From: an uncultured Clostridia bacterium
GTDB taxonomy: Bacteria > Bacillota > Clostridia > Christensenellales > CAG-138
Assembly (NCBI GenBank): GCA_946183765.1
Contig: CAMHDC010000001.1
Coordinates: 1 to 24,547, forward strand
DNA length: 24,547 bases
Direction of reading: 5' to 3'
Shown: piece by piece, positions 15,860-23,074 of the stretch
Layout: each line of letters starts with the position of its first letter
How positions within the stretch are numbered: position 1 is the first letter of the stretch
Program-made: the position numbers and the translations under genes
The notes under the pieces: generated by a model
What the model was told of the DNA's origin: nothing
Databases searched by the model: none
What the model saw: only the letters and a program-made list of their open reading frames with translations

Positions 15860-15888
15860 TTGAAAGGGGGGCGCTCTTTTGGTATAAT
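15860..15888 (+). promoter_or_regulatory. Consensus sigma-70-type promoter of the acyltransferase operon
   Basis: TTGAAA (15860-15865), a 17-base spacer, and TATAAT (15883-15888) with TGG just upstream. This is the strongest-looking promoter in the window. Transcription should begin near 15895, about 24 bases before the lipoprotein ATG. Confidence 0.88.
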
Positions 15889-15918
15889 CATAAAAACATA
15901 CGGATGAAGGAGACAAAA

Positions 15919-16497
15919 ATGAAACGGATCATCGTTTTTTGTATAGCAGTGTTGTTGCTGGCGACGTGTATCGCCTGCGGGGAGAAGGCGGCTGCCGCTC
16001 CCGCAGAGGCCACGGCCGCGCCTGAGGCCGCTGCGCCTCAGCCCGTCGTCACCGCTGCGCCCGTCGCAGTCCGGCCCGCTGAACCGGCGGCCACGGCGGA
16101 GCCTGCGGCGAACAAGGGCGAGCTGGCAGACAAACTGGCAGCCCGGTGGATGGAAGACGGTCTGGCGGAGGATATGTATCCCCTGACGGCGGAGGACGCG
16201 CTGGACTATTACGGCATCGATCTGTCTGCCTGCTTCGGCGGCGTGGTCCTGGGCGACGCCGCAGGGTACGCCAACGAAGCGGTCATCGTGGAGGCGGAGG
16301 AGGCGGTCCTCGACGAAGCGGAGGCCATGCTCCGGGATCATCTGCAGGCGGTGAAGGCCCAGTACAAGGGGTACGACGCCGAGGCGCTGGCCCTGGCCGA
16401 AAAGGCCGTTCTGCTCCGGGAGGGGGATGCGGTGCTGTACATCGTCTCGCCCAACGCCGAAGCCATGCTGGCCGTATATCGTGAACTGACGAAGTGA
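15919..16497 (+). CDS. DUF4358-like lipoprotein
   Basis: A 192-residue predicted lipoprotein. MKRIIVFCIAVLLLATCIAC is a lipoprotein signal with C20 (or C17) as the lipidated Cys; the lipobox is imperfect. Residues about 22-64 form an Ala/Pro/Glu-rich linker. The remaining 128 residues (ELADKLAARWMEDGLAEDMYPLTAEDALDYYGIDLSACF onward) match my memory of DUF4358, often found beside MBOAT and DHHW genes. The ATG at 15919 is preceded by AAGGAG. It is the first gene of the operon and its stop lies one base before the MBOAT ATG. Confidence 0.82.
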   Translation: MKRIIVFCIAVLLLATCIACGEKAAAAPAEATAAPEAAAPQPVVTAAPVAVRPAEPAATAEPAANKGELADKLAARWMEDGLAEDMYPLTAEDALDYYGIDLSACFGGVVLGDAAGYANEAVIVEAEEAVLDEAEAMLRDHLQAVKAQYKGYDAEALALAEKAVLLREGDAVLYIVSPNAEAMLAVYRELTK

Positions 16498-16498
16498 C

Positions 16499-17893
16499 AT
16501 GGTCTTCTCGTCCCTGACATTTCTGTTTGCCTTTTTGCCGGTCACGCTGCTGGGCTATCGGCTTTTGCCGAAGAAGCTGCGGATCGGCTTTCTGCTGCTG
16601 GCGAGCCTGATCTTCTATGCTTGGGGCGAGCCCCTGTATGTGTTTTTGATGATCGGCTCCATCCTGGTGAACTGGCTGATCGGGTTCAAGGTCGCAGGCG
16701 ACGGTCCCCGCCGGAAGCCCTGGCTGGTGCTGGCCATCGCGCTGAATCTGTCCCTTTTGCTCGTCTTCAAGTATACGGGCCTCATCTGGGACACGGTGAA
16801 AGGCCTGTTTCCGTCGCCCCTTTGCGACAAGACCGTGGCCATCCGGCTGCCCATCGGCATCTCCTTCTTCACCTTTCAGATCATGTCCTACGTGATCGAC
16901 GTGTACCGGGGCAACGCGCAGGCTCAGAGGAGCCCCGTCGTCTTCGGGGCCTACGTGTCCATGTTCCCCCAGCTCATTGCGGGGCCCATCGTTCGCTATG
17001 TGGATATCGAGGCGCAGCTGGACAGGCCGGATCTGTCCCTGGAGAGCTTCTCCCGGGGCGTGGAGCTGTTCGCGGTGGGTTTGGGGAAAAAGGTGCTCCT
17101 GGCCAACGGCGTGGCCGTTCTGTGGCGGGAGCTGTCCCAAATGCCCGGGCAGACCGGCGTCCTGGGGGCCTGGGTGGGCCTTTTGGCCTATACCTTCCAA
17201 ATCTATTTCGATTTCTCCGGCTACTCCGACATGGCCTGCGGCTTGGGGCGGATGCTGGGATTCCGGTTCGTGGAGAACTTCCATTATCCCTACGTGGCCG
17301 AGAGCGTCACGGACTTCTGGCGGCGCTGGCACATCAGCCTCTCCACCTGGTTCAGGGAGTACGTGTACATCCCCCTGGGGGGCAACCGGCGGGGCCTTCA
17401 GCGGCAGATCGTGAATCTGCTGATCGTCTGGATGCTCACAGGCCTCTGGCACGGAGCCAGCTGGAACTTCCTCCTGTGGGGCCTCTACTACGGGGTGCTG
17501 CTGATCCTGGAGAAGCTGTTTCTGGGGAAGCTCCTGCATAAGCTCCCCAAGCTCCTTCGGCAGCTGATCACCTTCCTCATAGCGGCCCTGGGCTGGGGGA
17601 TCTTCTATTTCACGGATTTCGGTGCCCTGGGCGTCTTCTTCGCCTCCCTGGCGGGGGTGGGGAATCCGGGGCTGGTCACGCCCGCGGCTTGGGCGTGGGT
17701 GCTGGGGTATCTGCCCCTGCTCCTGGTTTGCGCCGTGGCGTCCACCCCCCTGGGCGCGAACGTGAGCAAACGGCTGGAAAGCAGGCGGGCTTGGCCCTGG
17801 GTGCGGCTTGTTTTGGGCGCCGCGCTGTTCCTGCTTTGCCTGGGGGCCCTCGCCTCCCAGAGCTACAACCCGTTCATCTATTTCCGGTTCTGA
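16499..17893 (+). CDS. MBOAT-family O-acyltransferase (AlgI/DltB-like)
   Basis: A 464-residue polytopic membrane protein of the MBOAT superfamily, which moves acyl groups (often acetyl) across the membrane onto extracellular polymers. Hydrophobic segments run through the length. Family signatures are PIGISFFTFQIMSYVIDVYRG, FPQLIAGPIVRY, YFDFSGYSDMACGLGRMLGF, then DFWRRWHISLSTWFREYVYIPLGGNRRG with His278, and the catalytic-type His318 in TGLWHGASWNF. Length is normal for the AlgI/PatA branch. The ATG starts one base after the lipoprotein stop. Location beside a DHHW protein and a DUF4358 lipoprotein suggests cell-wall or exopolysaccharide O-acylation; the exact acceptor is unknown. Confidence 0.95.
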   Translation: MVFSSLTFLFAFLPVTLLGYRLLPKKLRIGFLLLASLIFYAWGEPLYVFLMIGSILVNWLIGFKVAGDGPRRKPWLVLAIALNLSLLLVFKYTGLIWDTVKGLFPSPLCDKTVAIRLPIGISFFTFQIMSYVIDVYRGNAQAQRSPVVFGAYVSMFPQLIAGPIVRYVDIEAQLDRPDLSLESFSRGVELFAVGLGKKVLLANGVAVLWRELSQMPGQTGVLGAWVGLLAYTFQIYFDFSGYSDMACGLGRMLGFRFVENFHYPYVAESVTDFWRRWHISLSTWFREYVYIPLGGNRRGLQRQIVNLLIVWMLTGLWHGASWNFLLWGLYYGVLLILEKLFLGKLLHKLPKLLRQLITFLIAALGWGIFYFTDFGALGVFFASLAGVGNPGLVTPAAWAWVLGYLPLLLVCAVASTPLGANVSKRLESRRAWPWVRLVLGAALFLLCLGALASQSYNPFIYFRF

Positions 17894-17905
17894 GGGGGTG
17901 CGGAT

Positions 17906-19027
17906 ATGAAGCGAAAAGCATGCAATATCGTCACCGTGGCCCTGTTCCTGGCCCTCATCACCGTGGTGCCTCTCTACTGGCTCCTGTTCCCACGCAAGAC
18001 CTTCTCCGACAGCGAGCGCCGGTATCTTGCTGAGCCGCCCAAGCTCAGTGCGGCGGATCTGAAGGACTGGTCCTTCGATGACGCGGCGGAGACCTATTTA
18101 GCCGACCAGCTTCCCTGCCGGGACGCCCTGGTGGGTCTGAACGCCTATACGGTGCTTTTGACCGGGCGGCAGGTATCGGCGGAGATTTGGCGGGACAGGG
18201 CGGGATATCTGGTCGAACCGCCGGTGAAGGTGGCGCCGGATCAGGTCCAAAAGCGCCTGAACCGCATCGCATCCCTGGGGGAGAAGACGGGCCTGCCCGT
18301 CTACGTCGTGGCGGTGCCCTCCACGGGTTATGTCCGCCGGGCCGCGTTGCCCCGGGCTCTGGGGGCGCTCTATGAGGACCGCGATCTGATCAAGCGCATC
18401 TCGGATACCCCCGGCATCACTGCCGTTCCCCTGGAGGAGACGTTCCTGCGGGAGGGGCAAAGCTGGTATTACCGCACCGATCACCACTGGACCGGAGAAG
18501 GGGCTTACGCCGCCTACCGGCTGTTTATGGCGGCGGCGGGCCATGAGCCGCTGTCCTATGACGAGTATACCCATCGCACGGTGGACGGGTACGTGGGCTC
18601 CACCCGTTCCCGGTCCGCCCTGTGGCTCACGAAGCCGGACTCGCTGACCATCGACGAGCCCGCGAATGCTTCGGTCACGGTCGCCTTTTCCGACGACGAC
18701 AAAGTCTACGACAGCCTCTTCTTCTACGATCATTTGACCGAGTACGACTGGTATCCCCTGTTCTTGGACGGGAACCATCCGCTGACCGTGATAGAGAACC
18801 AAACCGCCCCCGCCGACGCCCCCACCCTCATGCTGGTGAAGGACTCCTTCGGCAATACCCTGACGCCCCTGCTGGTGCCTTCCTATAAAAAGATCGTGCT
18901 GGTGGATCCCCGGTACTATCGGGGGAGCGTGTCGGATCTTTGCCGGGAGCATGGGGCGGACGAGCTGCTGTTCTGCTATTCCCTGGAGCGCATCTGCACC
19001 GATCTGAACCTTTCCATATTGAAATAA
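17906..19027 (+). CDS. DHHW / AlgJ-AlgX-like acyltransferase partner
   Basis: A 373-residue protein with one N-terminal membrane segment (about 8-28), so the rest is predicted outside the membrane. The DHHW motif, D192-H193-H194-W195 in YYRTDHHWTGEGAY, and Ser314 in VKDSFGN correspond to the catalytic elements of the SGNH-like AlgJ/AlgX family, which pass acetyl groups to polysaccharide. It follows the MBOAT gene by 12 bases and is preceded by GAGGGGG. The MBOAT-DHHW pairing is the usual arrangement for surface-glycan acetylation. The acceptor polymer cannot be told from sequence. Confidence 0.9.
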   Translation: MKRKACNIVTVALFLALITVVPLYWLLFPRKTFSDSERRYLAEPPKLSAADLKDWSFDDAAETYLADQLPCRDALVGLNAYTVLLTGRQVSAEIWRDRAGYLVEPPVKVAPDQVQKRLNRIASLGEKTGLPVYVVAVPSTGYVRRAALPRALGALYEDRDLIKRISDTPGITAVPLEETFLREGQSWYYRTDHHWTGEGAYAAYRLFMAAAGHEPLSYDEYTHRTVDGYVGSTRSRSALWLTKPDSLTIDEPANASVTVAFSDDDKVYDSLFFYDHLTEYDWYPLFLDGNHPLTVIENQTAPADAPTLMLVKDSFGNTLTPLLVPSYKKIVLVDPRYYRGSVSDLCREHGADELLFCYSLERICTDLNLSILK

Positions 19028-19036
19028 GGAGGCCCC

Positions 19037-20287
19037 ATGGACAGGACGCCCTTCTATGAGCAGGTCAGGGACCGGCTGATCCGGTACGCCCGGGTGGACA
19101 CCCAGTCCGCCCGGGTGAGCGACACCGTGCCCACCACGAAGAAGCAGTTCGACCTGGCGCGCATGCTGCGGGACGAGCTTATGAAGATCGGCGCGGCGGA
19201 CGTGTGGCTGGACGAGGAGAAGTGCGTCCTCTACGGCCGGGTGCCCGCCACCGCGGAGGGGGGCATGGCCTTCGGCCTCGTCACCCACATGGACACGGCC
19301 CCCGACGCCCCCGGCGAAAACTGCAAACCCTGGGTGCTGGAGGGGTACGACGGCGGGGACATCCTGCTGAACCCCGGGCAGGGGATCGTCATGTCTCCCC
19401 GGGAGTTTCCGAACCTGAAAAACTACGTGGGCCAGGACCTGGTCCTCACCGACGGCACCACCCTCCTGGGCGGTGACGACAAGGCCGCCATCGCCGCGGT
19501 CATGACCTTCGCGGAGCATCTTTTATCCCATCCCGACATACCCCACGGGCTCATCGCCCTGGCCTTCACTCCCGACGAAGAAGTTGGGGGGCTCGCCAGG
19601 GACCTGGACCTCGCGCGCTTCGGGGCCAAGGTGGCCTACACCCTGGACGGGGACTATCTGGGCTACTATGAGGACGAGACCTTCAACGCCTCCCGCGCCA
19701 CCGCCCTGTTCCGGGGCCGCAGCGTCCATACGGGCACGGCCAAGGGCATCCTGATCAACGCCGCGGACATGGCGGCGGAGTTCGTTTCTCTGCTGCCGCC
19801 CCGCGAGAAGCCCCAGTTCACCGAGGGCCGGGAGGGGTTCTTCCATCTGGTGTCCGTGAAGGCCGGCGTGGAGCAGGCCCAGGTGGACCTCATCATCCGG
19901 GACCACGACGCCGCCCTCTTTGCCCGGCGGGAGCAGCTCCTCCGGGAGACAGCCGCCCAAATGGGGGAGAAGTACGGCCCCGACCGGGTCAGCCTGACCA
20001 TCGTCCCCACCTACCGGAACATGAAGGAGGTCATCGACCGGTATCCCTTCCTCATCGACAACCTGACCAAGGCCATCCGTCTTGCAGGGCTCACGCCCCG
20101 ATCCGTCCCCTTCCGGGGCGGCACGGACGGCTCGGCCCTCTCCCATCGGGGCCTTCCCTGCCCCAATCTGTCCGCGGGGTACGAGAACGCCCACGGCCGG
20201 TTCGAGTATGTGCCCATCCGATCCATGGAGAAGAACGTGGAGATTCTGCTGCACCTGGCGCGCCTGTTTGGAGCCATGGAGGCGTAG
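19037..20287 (+). CDS. pepT: Peptidase T (tripeptide aminopeptidase)
   Basis: A 416-residue di-zinc M20-family peptidase that removes the N-terminal residue of tripeptides in the cytosol. Likely metal ligands and catalytic residues in family order are H84 and D86 (THMDT), D147 (GGDD), E181 and E182 (PDEEVGG), D204 in YTLDGD, and H386 in YENAHGRFEY. Length is normal. An AAGGAGG site lies just before the ATG. It begins nine bases after the DHHW gene, so it may be cotranscribed with the acylation genes although the functions look unrelated. Confidence 0.95.
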   Translation: MDRTPFYEQVRDRLIRYARVDTQSARVSDTVPTTKKQFDLARMLRDELMKIGAADVWLDEEKCVLYGRVPATAEGGMAFGLVTHMDTAPDAPGENCKPWVLEGYDGGDILLNPGQGIVMSPREFPNLKNYVGQDLVLTDGTTLLGGDDKAAIAAVMTFAEHLLSHPDIPHGLIALAFTPDEEVGGLARDLDLARFGAKVAYTLDGDYLGYYEDETFNASRATALFRGRSVHTGTAKGILINAADMAAEFVSLLPPREKPQFTEGREGFFHLVSVKAGVEQAQVDLIIRDHDAALFARREQLLRETAAQMGEKYGPDRVSLTIVPTYRNMKEVIDRYPFLIDNLTKAIRLAGLTPRSVPFRGGTDGSALSHRGLPCPNLSAGYENAHGRFEYVPIRSMEKNVEILLHLARLFGAMEA

Positions 20288-20296
20288 GAGACGGCT

Positions 20297-20695
20297 ATGG
20301 AGGGGTTTTCGTCGGCGGAATTGCTCTTTTTCCAGGGCCGTGAGGCGGCATTGCCCCTGTATGCCGCGGTTCGGGACAGGGTGCTGGCGGTCTGCCCCCG
20401 GGCCCGGATCGATGTGAAGAAGACCCAGATCTCCTTCTTCGCCCGGTATATGTTCGCCGCCGTTTCCTTCCTGCCGGTGGGGAAGGCCCAGGATCGGCCC
20501 AAGCCCTTCCTCACCCTGAGCCTGTGTCTGCCGGCGCGGCCGGAGAGCCTTCCCGTGGCCGCCGCGTCGGAACCCTATCCGGGCCGGTGGACCGTTCACG
20601 TCCTGCTGGGCGGCCCGGAGGACGTGGATGAAACGCTGACGGGCTATCTTTCAGCGGCGGTGGACTTTGCCGAACGGAAGGGGCGAAGGGCATGA
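20297..20695 (+). CDS. DUF5655-like small protein
   Basis: A 132-residue soluble protein with no membrane segment. FFQGREAALPLYAAVRDRVLAVCPRARIDVKKTQISFFARYMFAAVSF resembles DUF5655, a domain of unknown function. The remainder is a mixed alpha/beta segment ending ERKGRRA. It starts nine bases after pepT. Its last four bases overlap the ATG of the next gene (ATGA), which points to translational coupling. Function unknown. Confidence 0.7.
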   Translation: MEGFSSAELLFFQGREAALPLYAAVRDRVLAVCPRARIDVKKTQISFFARYMFAAVSFLPVGKAQDRPKPFLTLSLCLPARPESLPVAAASEPYPGRWTVHVLLGGPEDVDETLTGYLSAAVDFAERKGRRA

Positions 20696-20967
20696 GATTC
20701 GAATTCGACGCCGTTTTGCACGAGCTCCCCGAGGGCGGGGCCTACGTGGCCTTTCCCGGGGATATCCGGCAGATCTTCGGCAAGGGCCGGGTGAAGGTCA
20801 GCGCCGCCTTCGACGGCGTGCCCTATGCGGGCAGCATCGTGAACATGGGTCTTAAGAACCCGGACGGGTCCGTATGCTATATCATCGGCGTCCTGAAAGC
20901 CATTCGCAAGCAGTTGGGAAAGAAGGACGGGGACACCCTGCACGTGATCCTGGAAGAAAGGGAATAG
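20692..20967 (+). CDS. DUF1905 protein
   Basis: A 91-residue protein resembling DUF1905: MRFEFDAVLHELPEGGAYVAFPGDIRQIFGKGRVKVSAAFDGVPYAGSI and YIIGVLKAIRKQLGKKDGDTLHVILEE. In other bacteria this small beta-rich domain is often fused to or next to a YdeI-like domain; no such domain is seen here. Its ATG overlaps the preceding stop by four bases. Function unknown. Confidence 0.82.
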   Translation: MRFEFDAVLHELPEGGAYVAFPGDIRQIFGKGRVKVSAAFDGVPYAGSIVNMGLKNPDGSVCYIIGVLKAIRKQLGKKDGDTLHVILEERE

Positions 20968-20976
20968 GAGGCAGCC

Positions 20977-21315
20977 ATGACCGTCAACGTCTATGAACAG
21001 TATTTCGAAGGGGACCTGGTGGCCAACGGCGTGGAGCGCCGGGCCGTGCTGGTCATGCTGATCGCCGATTCCGAGGCGGGCCGCATCCGCTACGAGGCGG
21101 CGGCCGCCTTCTTCCCCCATCGGGACGAGGAGGATTTCGCCGTTTCCTACGACGCCTGGTACAGCACCGTCCTCTTCGACGCGCCCGGCCGCCGGTCCAG
21201 GAAGCGGGAGGAGAAGCTCCTCCTGGATCTTCGGGACGCCGTCGACGGCCTGGCCCGGGAAGCGGGCGGGATCGTCCGTTGGGATCGACCCCTGCGGGAG
21301 GCCCGCAGAGGCTGA
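20977..21315 (+). CDS. Unrecognised small soluble protein
   Basis: A 112-residue acidic/basic mixed protein that I do not recognise. It begins MTVNVYEQYFEGDLVANGVERRAVLVMLIADSEAG, with beta-strand character, and ends in a Lys/Arg-rich helical region (RRSRKREEKLLLDLRDAVDGLAREAGGI). No membrane segment, signal or Cys pair is seen. It starts nine bases after the DUF1905 stop, with an AATAGGAGG site. Codon use looks like that of its neighbours. It is the last gene of the apparent pepT cluster. Confidence 0.75.
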   Translation: MTVNVYEQYFEGDLVANGVERRAVLVMLIADSEAGRIRYEAAAAFFPHRDEEDFAVSYDAWYSTVLFDAPGRRSRKREEKLLLDLRDAVDGLAREAGGIVRWDRPLREARRG

Positions 21316-21328
21316 AGGGATCCTCGTC

Positions 21329-21357
21329 TTGACAATCCGTAGGGGTTGGTATACAGT
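21329..21357 (+). promoter_or_regulatory. Promoter of the Cys-pair membrane protein gene
   Basis: A perfect TTGACA (21329-21334), a 17-base spacer and TACAGT (21352-21357), the same -10 as lysA. It is followed by AAAAGGAGG before the ATG at 21402. Confidence 0.75.
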
Positions 21358-21401
21358 TTGATAGATTAAACCGTCGGATAACGGCGAAAAGGAGGCTAAC
21401 G

Positions 21402-22154
21402 ATGAAGTGCGTCAACTGCGAGAAGGCGGAAGCGGCTGCCGCATGGGACAGCCTGGCGTTCGAGCGCCGCAAGGAGTGGCAGTCGGTCTACGAATGGGCC
21501 ACCGGCTATGAGAAGGCGGGCCTGTGTCCGGGCTGCCGGGCGAGGCTGGCCCGGGAGAACGCGGCCATGCTGTTCCCCAAAGCCCATCGGGGCCTGTGGA
21601 TCGCCGCGAACGTGCTGGGCGGCGTGGGCGCCGTGCTGGCCGTGCTGGACTTCTTCTACGGCTCGAAAAACAGCACGATCATCGGCGTGGCGTTGCTGCT
21701 GGCGTCGCTCCTGCTGGGCTATATGAAATGGAAGGACGACGGAGACGGCCCCCTGCTGGGCGTGTCGGTCTTCCTGTTCGCCGTGGGCGTCTACGGGATC
21801 GTCCGGACGCTGCTCTTTGCCGACTGGCGTCAGGCGGTGGGCGTCCCGGGCTGGATCAGCATGGCCCTCTTTTTGGCCGCAGCCCTGATCTACTGGGCGG
21901 GCGGCGCGCTGCTGAAGGGCCGCGCGGCCAAGACCGAGAGCGCGCTCGACCCCCTGCTGCTGGGCAAGGCCCAGCCGGAGGGGCATCGGTACGTGCCCCT
22001 GGGCGAATCCCTGTATAAGAACAAGAAGGCGTTTTTAGAGGTAAATTCTCTGCTGGATAAAAACGAAGAAAAAGTGTACGACGAGTTCATCGCTACGGGG
22101 AAATGGAACGAGCTGGTGAATCATCCCGAGCAGTTCCGATTCCTCAGCATGTGA
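21402..22154 (+). CDS. Cys-pair membrane protein, four predicted helices
   Basis: A 250-residue protein I do not recognise. Two Cys pairs, C3-x2-C6 and C42-x2-C45, could form a zinc-ribbon-like site in the N-terminal 50 residues. Four hydrophobic segments follow (about 63-85, 88-108, 115-135, 147-168), then a soluble C-terminal part (about 175-250) including LYKNKKAFLEVNSLLDKNEEKVYDEFIATGKWNELV. A strong AAAAGGAGG site and its own promoter precede it. A DUF975 gene follows 28 bases later and may be cotranscribed. Confidence 0.82.
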   Translation: MKCVNCEKAEAAAAWDSLAFERRKEWQSVYEWATGYEKAGLCPGCRARLARENAAMLFPKAHRGLWIAANVLGGVGAVLAVLDFFYGSKNSTIIGVALLLASLLLGYMKWKDDGDGPLLGVSVFLFAVGVYGIVRTLLFADWRQAVGVPGWISMALFLAAALIYWAGGALLKGRAAKTESALDPLLLGKAQPEGHRYVPLGESLYKNKKAFLEVNSLLDKNEEKVYDEFIATGKWNELVNHPEQFRFLSM

Positions 22155-22182
22155 ACCGTCAAAAGAAGGAGGAAAAACAACT

Positions 22183-22962
22183 ATGTGGACCAGAAAAGAG
22201 CTGAAGGCGCGGGCTAAGATCGCCTTCCAGCGGAACTATTGGAGATGCGTGCTGGTGGCGCTCATTTTGGCGCTCCTGGCAGGCAGCGGCGCCGGCAGCA
22301 GCGTGCGCCGGAACGAGTATACGGCGGATCAGCAGGCGGCCATCCAGGACCTGGCGCAGAACAGCGACAACGCCCTGGCGCGGACGTTCTTCGGCCTGGT
22401 GGACCGGGAGGCGAAGCAGGCTTCCGCCCTGCATACCCCGCGCATCGCCATTTCTCTGGGCGGCCTGGGGCTGGTGGGCCTCCTACTGTCCATCCTGGTG
22501 TTCAACCCCCTCATCGTGGGCTGCTATCGGTTCTTCCTGAAGAACAGCCGGGGCGGCGCAGAGCTCAACGAGCTGGGCGCGGGCTTTAAGGACGACTGGG
22601 GGAACGTGGTGCTGGTCATGTTCCTGAGGAACCTGTTCCTCGTCCTGTGGACCTTGCTGTTCCTCGTCCCCGGCATCATCAAGGCATATTCCTATCGCAT
22701 GGTGCCCTACATTCTGAAGGAGCATCCGGAGTACTCCGGCACCAAGGCCATCACCCTGTCCCGCCAAATGATGAACGGACATAAGGCGGACGCCTTCGTG
22801 CTGGATCTGAGCTTCCTGGGCTGGGCGCTGCTGTCCGTGCTGACGGTGGGCATCCTGCACCTCTTCTATGTGGGACCCTACATCCAGGCCACCGACGCCG
22901 AGCTCTATGAGGCGGTCAAGGCGGACTACGAGGCCCGTCTCGCTGCCGGGACCGCGGCATAA
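22183..22962 (+). CDS. DUF975-family integral membrane protein
   Basis: A 259-residue polytopic protein matching my memory of DUF975. The start MWTRKELKARAKIAFQRNYWRCVLVALILALL is typical. Hydrophobic segments follow at about 22-40, 90-115, 142-165 and 203-225; the conserved FLVPGIIKAYSYRMVPYILKEHPE and the AITLSRQMMNGHKADAFVLDLSFLGW segment are present. Function unknown. AGGAGG lies upstream of the ATG. It appears to share a transcript with the preceding Cys-pair membrane protein. Confidence 0.85.
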   Translation: MWTRKELKARAKIAFQRNYWRCVLVALILALLAGSGAGSSVRRNEYTADQQAAIQDLAQNSDNALARTFFGLVDREAKQASALHTPRIAISLGGLGLVGLLLSILVFNPLIVGCYRFFLKNSRGGAELNELGAGFKDDWGNVVLVMFLRNLFLVLWTLLFLVPGIIKAYSYRMVPYILKEHPEYSGTKAITLSRQMMNGHKADAFVLDLSFLGWALLSVLTVGILHLFYVGPYIQATDAELYEAVKADYEARLAAGTAA

Positions 22963-23001
22963 GCCGGGCAAAATAACATAAGACGACTTGTCCACGTTCC
23001 G

Positions 23002-23030
23002 TTGCGCTTTGCGGCGGAGCGTGATATACT
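23002..23030 (+). promoter_or_regulatory. Promoter of the E2-like gene
   Basis: TTGCGC (23002-23007), a 17-base spacer, and TATACT (23025-23030) preceded by TGA as an extended -10. The leader would be about 38 bases. Confidence 0.65.
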
Positions 23031-23074
23031 ATGCCATTATTGTATCGGCCCAAAGCCGCAGAAAGAGGTTCCCC

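Noticed and set aside
15769..16545. N-terminal extension of the esterase into the divergent operon
   Set aside because: It crosses the promoter region and a lipoprotein gene on the other strand; the ATG at 15768 has a good ribosome-binding site and begins a membrane segment.
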